This document shows positions 1 to 7,795 of a stretch of 14,157 nt of DNA, one piece after another (the stretch's first letter is position 1; each line of letters begins with the position of its first letter). The stretch is from LSNR01 sp964603325 (GTDB taxonomy: Bacteria > Patescibacteriota > Minisyncoccia > Moranbacterales > UBA9337): assembly GCA_964603325.1 (NCBI GenBank), contig CAZRUH010000014.1, positions 1 to 14,157 of the forward strand, read 5' to 3'. The notes under the pieces are model-generated. The model did not search any database. It saw nothing but the letters and a program-made list of their open reading frames with translations, and was not told the origin of the DNA. The position numbers and the translations under genes are program-made.

Positions 1-992
1 TATTCAGTGCTGACAACAACATCATCCATATATATCTGCATCTCAGTATGAGAGTCCTTTGGTGCTGATCCGTTGGTAATGTTGTCTAAAAACATTAACC
101 AGTTCCAGTCATGATCAGTATTTGACCCGACTTTTTTCCACATCACATTCGTTCTCCTTTTTTTTAAAATCCCATCAATGTAAACCTCCCAAATTCCATC
201 TGCAACTCCTGCAACGCTGTTCATTTTTACGTGAAACTCGTAGCAGTGCCATTCTCCGTCAGTTGGCCATGTTACATCAGGATATTCATCTTTTGATTCT
301 TCAGAGTAATCTGGTGCAGACATTGATAACACAGTTAAAATAGCATCTGGGGGAAATGATTTGTTGTAGTACCAGTCAGGGTAGAATACAGGTCTGTTTA
401 ACCCTACTGATTGGTACTGCTGTGGGCTTGATGAGGATATCCATACATTATCGTTAAAAGTACTAATTCGAATCAATTTCTGCTGACAATGTTCAGAGTT
501 TTGTTCATTTGTCCATTTCCAGTTCTGGCCGTATTTTAGATAGAATCTTATGTATAATTCTTTATATCCAGTTTCTCCCAGCCATATATCCAAAGAACCT
601 CCGGTCCATGTCCCGTAATCACCCGAAACTTCAACATTGTAAGTTATGCCCTTTCCTGAAGCACCTCTCGCCCCTTCAGAACTGAGAATGAACGTGTCTT
701 TTCCTCTGTTGTCAGTCCATAATGATGAAGCGGTTCGGTAAGAAGTCCATCCTTGGGGAGGGCAGTGTGTTGTACATATGTCGGCACGAGTCATGCCCCA
801 CGAAATATCGTATCCACCAGGTTGGCTCTTATTGACGGTTTGTTGAGATTGCCAGTCGGGAGAATTATCAAAGTTATCCTCAAAAATGATTTCTGCTTTA
901 ACATTGCCGGTTACAACAAATACACCAAGTATCGCAATAAATGCTGTTGATTTGTTTTTTGTTATTATTTTTTTTATCAATTTATTTTTCAC
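1..992 (-). CDS. Secreted lectin/polysaccharide-lyase-fold protein, 3' end cut by window edge
   Basis: The minus-strand frame is open from GTG at 992 to the window edge: 330 codons, no stop. The GTG lies 9 bp after the yraN stop; the nearby ATG at 994 is followed at once by TGA, so GTG is the best start. Residues 1-33 form a Sec signal peptide: Lys-rich start, hydrophobic stretch around 15-28, likely cleavage after A33. The mature part is rich in Trp, Tyr, Gly and Asp. Residues about 246-280 (GEWHCYEFHVKMN, then DGIWEVYIDG) and 318-330 (MQIYMDDVVVST) read like the strands of a concanavalin A/LamG jelly roll, as in heparin-lyase-like proteins. The inferred role is surface binding or cleavage of a polysaccharide. 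Cys73, Cys77, Cys169 and Cys250 could form disulfides after export. No catalytic residues can be assigned. The fold call is moderate; the secreted nature is firm. Confidence 0.75.
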   Translation of the reverse strand, partial: MKNKLIKKIITKNKSTAFIAILGVFVVTGNVKAEIIFEDNFDNSPDWQSQQTVNKSQPGGYDISWGMTRADICTTHCPPQGWTSYRTASSLWTDNRGKDTFILSSEGARGASGKGITYNVEVSGDYGTWTGGSLDIWLGETGYKELYIRFYLKYGQNWKWTNEQNSEHCQQKLIRISTFNDNVWISSSSPQQYQSVGLNRPVFYPDWYYNKSFPPDAILTVLSMSAPDYSEESKDEYPDVTWPTDGEWHCYEFHVKMNSVAGVADGIWEVYIDGILKKRRTNVMWKKVGSNTDHDWNWLMFLDNITNGSAPKDSHTEMQIYMDDVVVSTE

Positions 993-1001
993 ATTAAAAA
1001 A

Positions 1002-1403
1002 TTACAAATAAATGTTTTTAATATGTTTAATTTCTAAAATTTTAAGATTACCGGAAAACAAAATTGCTATAGCATCAAACCTATATTCATAATTCCACAA
1101 ATCATTTTTATCAATGTATATTTGAGATATTTTTTGGAGTTTTTGAAGTTTTCTCCAGTTGATACTACTCTCCGGTTGAATGTCGCTAGTGTTTGCCATT
1201 CTTGATTTTACTTCCACAAAAACAATTTCCCAAACTCCATGATTATTTTTTTCTTTAGCGATAATATCTATTTCTCCAAGCTGTATTCCCTTACAATTTT
1301 GAAAATTTGTTTCAACAATTTTATACTTTTTTTGCTTAAGATATTTGACAGCCAGTTTTTCTCCCAGCTTTCCAATTTTCTCGTTTTTTTTGCGAAAAAA
1401 CAT
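1002..1403 (-). CDS. yraN: YraN family (UPF0102) endonuclease-like protein
   Basis: This 133-residue protein has the full UPF0102 motif set: G14-E15 in a helix beginning GKLGEKLA, GEIDIIA at 43-49, FVEVKSR at 62-68 and RFD at 108-110. E15, D46, E64 and K66 match a PD-(D/E)XK nuclease core. The family is predicted to be a structure-specific DNA nuclease related to Holliday-junction resolvases; its cellular role is poorly defined. The length is normal and no active-site residue looks lost. The gene starts 9 bp after the pilC stop and ends 9 bp before the next start, so it is probably read from the pilC transcript. No Shine-Dalgarno sequence is visible, which suggests coupled or leader-independent initiation. 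Confidence 0.9.
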   Translation of the reverse strand: MFFRKKNEKIGKLGEKLAVKYLKQKKYKIVETNFQNCKGIQLGEIDIIAKEKNNHGVWEIVFVEVKSRMANTSDIQPESSINWRKLQKLQKISQIYIDKNDLWNYEYRFDAIAILFSGNLKILEIKHIKNIYL

Positions 1404-1412
1404 TATTACTTT

Positions 1413-2633
1413 TTATTTAATATTATCCATTAAACTATACATCGGTTGCAACATAGAGACAGCAAAAAATCCAACTGCGCCACCCATAACTATCATCAAA
1501 ACCGGCTCTATAATGGAAGACAAATTCTTTGTGAGCTGATCTACTTCCGCTTCATAAAATTCCGCCATTTTTAACAAAACCGCTTCCGTCTCCCCGGTCT
1601 GCTCTCCAACCTCTAGCATTTGCTTAACCAAAACCGGGAAAATTCTTTCATTTTCCCCAATCACTTTACTCAAGTCAACACCCTTTTGTATTCTCTTTAT
1701 GCTATCATTAATGGTTTTTTTGTAATAATAATTTCCCAGCGTATTAGATACTATTTTCAACGCTTCTAATGACGTCACACCACTCTTTAATAATGAGCTA
1801 TATATTCTGGAAAATCTGGCGCAATTAACCTTTATCACCATATTATTAACCGCAGGAATTCTCAATATTACAAAACTAAAAACCTTTTTACCGATTTCAG
1901 TTTTTAATAGTATTTTTGTAGCAAAAATTGCAACAACAAATAGAATACCCATCAATATTAGGTGCTGTTTCAAAAATTCACTCAAAGCAATCACGAATTG
2001 GGTTGATTTTGGCAAAGTGACATCCATATCGGAAAAAACTCCTGTAATTTTTGGTAAAATATATGTTAACATCAAAACGCCAACTCCGGCCATGGCCACC
2101 AATATAACTGCCGGATATACTAACGCCCCCCTGACCTTACTTTTTAAGTTGTGCTCTTTTTCAAGTTGCACTGCCACTATTTTTAATGTTTCATCAAGAT
2201 TTCCGCCTATTTCTCCCACCTTGACCATATTCACAAAAAGTTCACTAAAAACACTGGGATATTTGCTCATAGCAAAACTTAAGTTTTTTCCGGACTGCAC
2301 ATCGTTATAAATATTCACCAAAATTTGTTGCAATCTTTTATTTTTGGTTTGAACAGATAAATTTTTTATGGATTTTGATATTGTCAGTCCGGAACTAATC
2401 ATCACGCTTAAATTACGAGCAAACATCATTTTTTCCTTAAGAGAGATGGTAGTAAATCTATCTATGAATTTTATTTTTTCTCGCTCTTCTTTGTCTCCGA
2501 GAGATTTTATTGAAGTAAGCAAAAAACCTTCAGCTTTTAATTGTTGCGCGACGCTTCTTTCATCTTTAGCGACAATCTCACCTGTTTTTGTTCGTCCATC
2601 ATAATTTTTGGCAACATATAAATATTTTGGCAT
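1413..2633 (-). CDS. pilC: Type IV pilus inner-membrane platform protein PilC (GspF family)
   Basis: This 406-residue protein has the two repeated T2SSF domains of the PilC/GspF family, about residues 70-193 and 275-395. Each has the family signature: MVKVGEIGGNLDETL at 146-160 and MLEVGEQTGETEAVL near 339-353. Hydrophobic segments at about 176-198, 222-244 and 374-396 give the usual three membrane spans, and the C-terminus has the typical PVLMIVMGG run. In known systems the protein sits under the pilus and couples the PilB/PilT ATPases to pilin assembly and retraction. Length and domain order are normal and the gene looks intact. It is first in the group pilC-yraN-secreted protein. A TATAAT lies 32 bp upstream of the start. 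PilB, PilT and pilins are not in the window. Confidence 0.95.
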   Translation of the reverse strand: MPKYLYVAKNYDGRTKTGEIVAKDERSVAQQLKAEGFLLTSIKSLGDKEEREKIKFIDRFTTISLKEKMMFARNLSVMISSGLTISKSIKNLSVQTKNKRLQQILVNIYNDVQSGKNLSFAMSKYPSVFSELFVNMVKVGEIGGNLDETLKIVAVQLEKEHNLKSKVRGALVYPAVILVAMAGVGVLMLTYILPKITGVFSDMDVTLPKSTQFVIALSEFLKQHLILMGILFVVAIFATKILLKTEIGKKVFSFVILRIPAVNNMVIKVNCARFSRIYSSLLKSGVTSLEALKIVSNTLGNYYYKKTINDSIKRIQKGVDLSKVIGENERIFPVLVKQMLEVGEQTGETEAVLLKMAEFYEAEVDQLTKNLSSIIEPVLMIVMGGAVGFFAVSMLQPMYSLMDNIK

Positions 2634-2664
2634 ACTTTTATTTTTAAAACTTTTTGTTTTCTAA

Positions 2665-2670
2665 ATTATA
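2665..2670 (-). promoter_or_regulatory. Candidate -10 box for the pilC group
   Basis: A perfect TATAAT reads on the minus strand here and would start RNA about 25 nt before the pilC ATG. The matching -35 position (2688-2693, TTTTAA) is poor, so this is a plausible but unproven promoter in the short divergent gap. Confidence 0.4.
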
Positions 2671-2705
2671 CTACAAAAATGACCTTTTTAAAAACGAGTT
2701 TTGAA

Positions 2706-2711
2706 TATAAT
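2706..2711 (+). promoter_or_regulatory. Candidate -10 box for the coiled-coil gene
   Basis: TATAAT on the plus strand lies about 50 bp before the chosen start at 2760. No good -35 is visible. If this box is used, transcription begins near 2718, which excludes the upstream in-frame ATG at 2679 as the start. Confidence 0.3.
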
Positions 2712-2759
2712 CATCTTTATGATAATATGAAATCCGTAATCATATTAAAAAATGAAAAA

Positions 2760-3095
2760 ATGAAAAGCATTCAAGAAATTTTTCAAAAAATTCAAGAATT
2801 AAAAAAAGAACGACGAGAGCTAACGAGAGATTTAAAATATTTATTGGATAATGATGAAGTCTATCAAGAATTGCTTGAAAAAATAAAAACTTTACGAGAT
2901 AAAAAAAAGGAAATTGAAGAATCTAACAAATCTCCTCGTTTAGATGAGATCAAAGATGAATTAAAAAACCTTAATCAGATGATTTCTGACATTGCCATCA
3001 GCACCATAATGTCCGGACAAAACATATCGTTAAAAGATGAGAATGATATAGAATATGAACCTGTCTATAGGGTAAGTTTTAAAAAAGTAAAATAA
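2760..3095 (+). CDS. Small charged coiled-coil protein of unknown function
   Basis: From ATG 2760 this encodes 111 residues. Upstream in-frame ATGs exist at 2679 and 2727, but the conserved-looking part starts with MKSIQEIFQKIQEL, and the earlier region has a different composition and overlaps the candidate promoter, so 2760 is preferred. Residues 1-75 are heptad-like and rich in Lys, Glu and Leu (ELKKERREL, LRDKKKEIEE), predicting a long helical hairpin or coiled coil. The last 30 residues turn to beta-like sequence (LKDENDIEYEP, then YRVSFKKVK). There is no signal peptide and no membrane segment. I recall similar short proteins in CPR genomes but know of no assigned function. It is alone on its strand, divergent from pilC, and its stop is 13 bp from the convergent PAP2 stop. 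Confidence 0.75.
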   Translation: MKSIQEIFQKIQELKKERRELTRDLKYLLDNDEVYQELLEKIKTLRDKKKEIEESNKSPRLDEIKDELKNLNQMISDIAISTIMSGQNISLKDENDIEYEPVYRVSFKKVK

Positions 3096-3108
3096 TTTTC
3101 CGGATTGT

Positions 3109-3585
3109 TTAAGAGGTTTTTCTTTCTTTTTTTTGAAAAACAAAGAAGTGACTTGCAAAGAATACCACCAAACCACTTATAATCAAACTGCCCAAAATAT
3201 CAATAAAATGATGGACGCCAACAAAGACTCTTGAAATTCCAACAATCAACGCCAATATAAGCAAGAATGTTCCCAGTTTTCTATTAAATGAAAAAACAAT
3301 AAACGCCAATGAAGCGGACAGTAATGTATGATCTGAAGGAAAACCGTTATCGGGAATGTGATAAATTAAAGGAATAAACTTGTTCACAACGAAAGGGCGC
3401 GGATTATAAAAAAACAACGCTGTTAGCTTGGCGACCAAATAACTAACCGGCAAAACAAAAGTACTAAAAATTGCAATTTCTTTTTTTGTCCGAGGGGTTT
3501 GCTTTGAAAAATAAAAAATAAAAATAACAACAATAAACAAATAAAGATACTTTGCTCCGATAATAAACAAATTATTTATAGTCAT
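3109..3585 (-). CDS. PAP2-family membrane phosphatase, probable undecaprenyl-diphosphatase (BcrC type)
   Basis: This 158-residue membrane protein carries the three PAP2 phosphatase motifs: K53 followed by R63-P64, PSDH at 84-87 and SRVFVGVHHFID at 118-129 (S118-R119, H125, D129). H87 and H125 are the expected general acid and nucleophile. The PSDH form of motif 2 is common in BcrC-like enzymes, which dephosphorylate undecaprenyl diphosphate outside the membrane to recycle the peptidoglycan lipid carrier; phosphatidylglycerophosphate phosphatase is an alternative. About five hydrophobic segments are visible. The start overlaps the dedA-family gene by 14 bp, so expression is probably coupled. 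It ends the nusA-to-PAP2 run. No clear hairpin terminator follows, only T-rich DNA shared with the convergent gene. Confidence 0.88.
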   Translation of the reverse strand: MTINNLFIIGAKYLYLFIVVIFIFYFSKQTPRTKKEIAIFSTFVLPVSYLVAKLTALFFYNPRPFVVNKFIPLIYHIPDNGFPSDHTLLSASLAFIVFSFNRKLGTFLLILALIVGISRVFVGVHHFIDILGSLIISGLVVFFASHFFVFQKKERKTS

Positions 3586-4204
3586 TGGTTTTGTATTTTA
3601 AATATATTCCCACAGTTACGGAAAAAAATATTAAAACTATTAAAAAAAATCCGGCAAATAGACTTATTTTAAATGCTAATTTTTTAGCCAAACCTACAGA
3701 ACTTCCAAAAATATATCCCAAAAATAACCACTCTGCGCCCCAACCGACAGCCCCCAAAAAATTCCACAAAAAGAATTTTTTTTTATCCATTTTCAATGTC
3801 CCGGCAATAAGTGGGACAACCTCTTTAATGCTTGGGATAAATCTTCCCAAAAAAACACTTTTGACCCCATGCTTGTTAAAAAATTTTTTCGCTTTCAAGA
3901 AACGACTTTTGGTTAAAATCCAAAAACCATTCTCAAAATATCTGGATCCGTATTTTCGTCCAACAAAATAATTAAAATTATCACCAACAACAGCTCCCAC
4001 TACCGCAAACAAAAACAAAAGTTTAATATCCAAATAGCCCATAGCGGAAAAGGCCCCCAAAAATAAAATCGCCGTTGATCCGGGAACAAAAAAACCCACA
4101 ACCACCATTGTTTCCAGTAATGCAAATAAAAATGCCAACCCATAGCTAAAGATATGAAAATTGTTTGCGGAAAATTCAACCAAACCGCTAAAAAATGTCA
4201 ACAT
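3572..4204 (-). CDS. DedA-family membrane protein (SNARE-associated/VTT domain), candidate lipid flippase
   Basis: This 210-residue polytopic protein has the DedA hallmarks: an acidic residue before a Gly/Pro re-entrant stretch (E31, then VGFFVPGSTAILFLGA at 36-51), GDNFNYFVGRKYG at 74-86, and the signature FLGRFIPSIKEVVPLIAG at 118-135. K127 sits where Arg is commonest in the family, a conservative change. Some DedA-family members (UptA) have been shown to move undecaprenyl phosphate back across the membrane; others transport phospholipids. The neighbouring PAP2 phosphatase, whose start lies inside this gene's last codons, favours the undecaprenyl role here, by inference. Length is normal. 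The gene begins 44 bp after the clpP stop in the same direction. Confidence 0.9.
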   Translation of the reverse strand: MLTFFSGLVEFSANNFHIFSYGLAFLFALLETMVVVGFFVPGSTAILFLGAFSAMGYLDIKLLFLFAVVGAVVGDNFNYFVGRKYGSRYFENGFWILTKSRFLKAKKFFNKHGVKSVFLGRFIPSIKEVVPLIAGTLKMDKKKFFLWNFLGAVGWGAEWLFLGYIFGSSVGLAKKLAFKISLFAGFFLIVLIFFSVTVGIYLKYKTNDYK

Positions 4205-4248
4205 TATTTTTTGTTTTTTAAATGGTTTTTGTTATTATTTTGCAACTT

Positions 4249-4842
4249 TTATATAACCTTATCCACAATTCCATATTTCTTGGATTCCTGAGCATTCATA
4301 AAATAATCTCTGTCAGAATCTTTCTCTATCCGAGAAATTTTTTGACCGGTATGTTTTGCAAGTATCTTATTTAACCTGTTTTTCGTTTTTAATATTTGAC
4401 GAGCGTGAATATCTATATCGGTAGCTTGTCCTTGAGCGCCTCCCATAACCTGATGAATCATAACTTCCCCGTTCGGCAAAATCATCCTCTTCCCTTTGGT
4501 ACCCGCCGCCAATAACAATGACGCCGCTGAAGCGGCCAGTCCAACACAAATAGTTTGAACTTCCGGCTTTACATACTGCATTGTATCATAAATAGCCAAA
4601 GCGGACGTTACCACTCCACCGGGAGAATTTATATATATTTTAATATCCTCCTTGGAATTTTGCGATTCCAAAAATAATAATTGAGCAATTATTGCATTTG
4701 CAACGGCATTATCAATAGCGGTGCCTAAAAAAATTATTCTATCTTTTAAAAGTCTGGAATAAATATCATAAGCCCTTTCTCCATAACCGCTTTTTTCTAT
4801 AACTGTTGGTATTAAAACCTGATTTAAGATTTGTTTATTCAT
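4249..4842 (-). CDS. clpP: ATP-dependent Clp protease proteolytic subunit ClpP
   Basis: This 197-residue protein is a full-length ClpP serine protease. The catalytic Ser lies in GLAASAASLLLAAG (S105), His in MIHQV (H130) and Asp in DRDYFMNAQES (D179). The glycine-rich INSPGGVVTSALAIYDTMQY strand (71-90) and the ending YGIVDKVI are also typical. ClpP forms a double-heptamer chamber that degrades proteins unfolded by ClpX, ClpA or ClpC. The gene lies 48 bp after tig, the usual bacterial order, but clpX does not follow: dedA comes next. No Shine-Dalgarno sequence precedes the ATG. Nothing suggests loss of activity. Confidence 0.97.
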   Translation of the reverse strand: MNKQILNQVLIPTVIEKSGYGERAYDIYSRLLKDRIIFLGTAIDNAVANAIIAQLLFLESQNSKEDIKIYINSPGGVVTSALAIYDTMQYVKPEVQTICVGLAASAASLLLAAGTKGKRMILPNGEVMIHQVMGGAQGQATDIDIHARQILKTKNRLNKILAKHTGQKISRIEKDSDRDYFMNAQESKKYGIVDKVI

Positions 4843-4890
4843 ATACTTTAGCGATGTTTAAACAATTTATTTAAAATCAGCCACTTAATA

Positions 4891-6174
4891 TTACATTTTC
4901 TCTAAAAATTCAAACAATTTTTCATTTAATAATACCGCTTTTGTTTTTTCATATAAAACTTTCATATCTATCTTTTTTTCCAAATCCTTTTGATCTTTAT
5001 AATACTGCAAAGTTTTATTCATTTCCTTTTCAACTTCTTCCCCGGAAACATCTATATTTTTTTCTGAAATAATTCTTCCAAAAGCCATAGATGATTTTAT
5101 CCTTTTTTCCGCTTGCGGTCTCCAGTCATTTTCCAAGTCCTTCTTGCTTTTACCTATTTGTTGTAAATATTGCTCCGCTGTTACGCCCATTCCTTGTACC
5201 TGACTTTCAAAATCATGAAACATTCTATGCAGTTCCTCGTGAATAAGCAACTCCGGCAAAACAACATCCACTAATTCCGCTAATTTTTCCGCAAAGTCCG
5301 CACGTCTATTTTCTCTGTTTTTTATTTCTTTTTCTTTTTTTAATCCATCCTTAATACTATCTTTTAACATTTTCAAATCTTCAAACTTTCCTAAAGATTT
5401 GGCAAAATCATCATCAATATTTGGCACCTGTCTTTCTTGAATTAATTTCATTTTGACCGTAAATGTAGCTTTTTTTCCGGCTAAATTTTTTTCATGATAT
5501 TCTTTGGGAAAAGTTAAATCAAACTCTTTTTCCTCTCCCTTTTTCATTCCTATAATATTATCTTCAAATCCCGGAATAAAAACATTTTTCCCCAAAATTA
5601 AACTATGATCTCTTGCGGTCCCTCCTTCAATCGGTATGTTGTTTTGTTTAATGTGAAAATCAATCTTAACGGCATCGTCTTTTTTAGCCGGTCTTTTTAC
5701 GGTTACCAACTTAACTCTACTGTTCGCTAATTTTTCCAACTCTTTATCTATTTTTTTGCCGGAAATTTTTACTTCTTTACCGTTATGCTTTTTGTTTACT
5801 TCCTTAATTTTTTTCTCCCATCCCTTTAATTCCACTTTGGGCATCACAGTCGTAATTGCCAAATATTCCAAATCCTCTCCTTCTTTTAATTTTAAAATTT
5901 GCACTTCCGGAGCGCCAATTGCTTCTATTTTTTCCCTTTTTAGCATTTCCGGATAATATTTTTTTATCGCCTTTTCCGCAACCGCCCCTAAAATTGTTTC
6001 CTTGCCAATTTTTTGTTCAACAATTTTTTTTGGCGCCTTCCCCGGACGAAATCCTTCAATTTTAATATTTTTAGAAAATTCCGAAATAACTTCATTGAAA
6101 AATTTTTTCCAATCTTTCCACGCAATAACATCTTTTATTTCTACTTTTGACTCATCAAGTTTTTTAATTTTCAT
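4891..6174 (-). CDS. tig: Trigger factor, ribosome-associated chaperone and prolyl isomerase
   Basis: This 427-residue protein has the three-part trigger factor structure. The N-terminal ribosome-binding domain contains GFRPGKAP (41-48), the loop that docks on ribosomal protein uL23. An FKBP-like prolyl isomerase domain spans about 166-245 (DAVKIDFHIK, the conserved PGFEDNIIGMKKGE at 201-214, and TFPKEYHEKNLAGKKATF). A long helical, Lys/Glu-rich C-terminal domain from about 252 forms the chaperone arms. Length is close to the usual 430 or so. The product meets nascent chains at the ribosome exit. The gene lies between nusA (41 bp upstream) and clpP (48 bp downstream) on one strand, most likely a single transcript. 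Confidence 0.96.
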   Translation of the reverse strand: MKIKKLDESKVEIKDVIAWKDWKKFFNEVISEFSKNIKIEGFRPGKAPKKIVEQKIGKETILGAVAEKAIKKYYPEMLKREKIEAIGAPEVQILKLKEGEDLEYLAITTVMPKVELKGWEKKIKEVNKKHNGKEVKISGKKIDKELEKLANSRVKLVTVKRPAKKDDAVKIDFHIKQNNIPIEGGTARDHSLILGKNVFIPGFEDNIIGMKKGEEKEFDLTFPKEYHEKNLAGKKATFTVKMKLIQERQVPNIDDDFAKSLGKFEDLKMLKDSIKDGLKKEKEIKNRENRRADFAEKLAELVDVVLPELLIHEELHRMFHDFESQVQGMGVTAEQYLQQIGKSKKDLENDWRPQAEKRIKSSMAFGRIISEKNIDVSGEEVEKEMNKTLQYYKDQKDLEKKIDMKVLYEKTKAVLLNEKLFEFLEKM

Positions 6175-6215
6175 AGTAATCTATTGTTTAACATTTTTAA
6201 TTATCCAAAGCGTTC

Positions 6216-7529
6216 TTATTTTTTATCACCTTTTTCTTTCTCGCTATCACCATCACCGCTCTCTCCTCCATCTTTCTTAATTTCCCTTTTATCCTTTGAA
6301 TTTTTTTCTTCTTTTTGATCATCGTTCTTCTCACCCTCACTTTCCTCTTCTATTTTGTCAGCATTAATAATATCAATTTTGTAATCCGTTAACTTCGCCG
6401 CTAAACGAACATTTTGACCTTTTTGACCTATAGCCAAAGATAACTGATCTCCTTCTACAACCGCTAAAGCTGTTTTTTCTTTATCGTCGGCAATCTCAAC
6501 GCCCAAAATCTTTGCCGGACTTAGCGCTGCAGATATAAATTTTTTAGGATCCTCATTCCACTCAATGATATCAATTTTCTCTCCTCCCAACTCATCAATC
6601 ACCGCTTGCACCCTTGTTCCTTTTTGACCAACACAAGACCCTATCGGATCCAACCCCTCTTCTTTTGCTATAACGGCAATTTTCGTTCTTTCTCCCGCCT
6701 CTCTGGCAATAGCTTTTATTTCCACCGTTCCCGTAAAAATTTCCGGAACCTCTAACTCAAAAATTTTTCTAACCATTTCCGGATGCACCCTGCTAAGCAC
6801 TATCCCCGGGCCACGACTGTCAATCTCTATTTTTTCCAAATAAACCTTAATCCTTTGTCCAATTCTATAATTTTCTCCCTTAATTTGCTCTGACGGAAAT
6901 AAAATCCCGGTAGCTTTTCCCAAATCAATAAAAACATTTTGACCTTCTATTCTTTGCACCGTTCCACTAACAACCTCTCCTTCTTTTTCTTTGTATTCAT
7001 TAAACATCGCCTCTTTTTCCGCTTCTCTGATTCTCTGAATTATTACTTGTTTGGCAGTTTGCGCGGCAACTCTACCATAATCGTCCTGAGCATCCAACTT
7101 AGTTTCGATTACATCGCCAACTTTTGCATTCTTTTTGATTTTTTTGGCATCTTCCAATAAAACATCTCTTTCGGGATTAAAGCGAGGAAGTCTCTCTTCT
7201 TCATTATCGTCATTTTTGTTTGTCCTCGCTTTTTTTAGATGTTCTTGTTCAATATTATTTAAATCCGCAAAATCCCTAACCGACTCATCAACCACCTCTT
7301 TGACCAAATAAAAATCAACATTGCCGGAAACCTTATCCAATGTTGCGCGAATATTTTGACCCTTTTTGCCATAGTCTTTTTTATACGCCGCCGCCAAAGC
7401 CGCTTCCACCGTTTCCATAACCTTATTTTTATCAATACCTCTTTCATCGCAAATCTGAGAAATGGCGCTGTCAAACTCATTGGAATTTATTCCCGTCTGA
7501 TTTTTTTCATCTTGTTTCTTCTTAGTCAT
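6216..7529 (-). CDS. nusA: Transcription termination/antitermination factor NusA
   Basis: This 437-residue protein has the NusA order: an N-terminal RNA-polymerase-binding domain (about 15-180), an S1 RNA-binding domain (about 184-250, GEVVSGTVQRIEGQNVFIDLG), then two KH domains marked by GSCVGQKGTRVQAV (297-310) and LSLAIGQKGQNVRLAAKL (363-380). From about 391 it ends in a low-complexity Glu/Lys/Asp/Ser/Gly tail in place of the acidic repeats of E. coli NusA. NusA binds polymerase and nascent RNA and tunes pausing, hairpin termination and antitermination. Here it heads a run with tig and clpP; the usual partners rimP and infB are absent. Upstream lie a strong promoter and a terminator-like hairpin (separate entries), suggesting control by attenuation. 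Confidence 0.96.
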   Translation of the reverse strand: MTKKKQDEKNQTGINSNEFDSAISQICDERGIDKNKVMETVEAALAAAYKKDYGKKGQNIRATLDKVSGNVDFYLVKEVVDESVRDFADLNNIEQEHLKKARTNKNDDNEEERLPRFNPERDVLLEDAKKIKKNAKVGDVIETKLDAQDDYGRVAAQTAKQVIIQRIREAEKEAMFNEYKEKEGEVVSGTVQRIEGQNVFIDLGKATGILFPSEQIKGENYRIGQRIKVYLEKIEIDSRGPGIVLSRVHPEMVRKIFELEVPEIFTGTVEIKAIAREAGERTKIAVIAKEEGLDPIGSCVGQKGTRVQAVIDELGGEKIDIIEWNEDPKKFISAALSPAKILGVEIADDKEKTALAVVEGDQLSLAIGQKGQNVRLAAKLTDYKIDIINADKIEEESEGEKNDDQKEEKNSKDKREIKKDGGESGDGDSEKEKGDKK

Positions 7530-7566
7530 ACTTTTTATTCTCTTAGTTTTAATTTAATACACTTAC

Positions 7567-7591
7567 AAAAAAGATTCGCCACCTGCGAATC
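7567..7591 (-). terminator. Terminator-like hairpin with U6 in the nusA leader (candidate attenuator)
   Basis: On the minus strand GATTCGC (7591-7585), a 5-nt loop and GCGAATC (7579-7573) form a perfect 7-bp stem followed directly by six T (7572-7567). This is intrinsic-terminator geometry. It lies between the candidate nusA promoter and the nusA start, which is 37 nt further on, with no gene upstream on that strand to terminate. It is therefore more likely an attenuator in the leader than an ordinary gene end. On the plus strand the T run is only four. Confidence 0.65.
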
Positions 7592-7617
7592 CTTTTCCCA
7601 TCTGAATTCTTATTGAG

Positions 7618-7646
7618 AGAGTACCATACAAACCATTGAATGTCAA
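7618..7646 (-). promoter_or_regulatory. Strong candidate promoter for the nusA operon
   Basis: On the minus strand there is a perfect -35 TTGACA (7646-7641), a 17-bp spacer and -10 TACTCT (7623-7618). The TGG just upstream of the -10 provides the TGn of an extended -10, offsetting its weak match. Transcription would start near 7611, giving a leader of about 80 nt that contains the terminator-like hairpin. Confidence 0.65.
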
Positions 7647-7795
7647 CTCTTTTCAAACGAAAAATAATTGCCAACTTCTCGGTATATCTATTATTTATTT
7701 TAATTAATTAGTTGCTCATTACAAAAAAATTACTTAAAAAAATAAGCGCCATGTTTTTAAACTTATTTCCTGAATCAACTCTAATTTAACACCTA

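Noticed and set aside
2679..2759. Longer start for the coiled-coil gene at 2679 or 2727
   Set aside because: The extra residues differ in composition from the conserved-looking coiled coil, and the region holds a TATAAT that would place the transcript start after 2679. ATG 2727 remains possible.
4367..4549. Minus-strand 60-codon frame inside clpP
   Set aside because: It is an out-of-frame shadow of an intact, well-conserved clpP.
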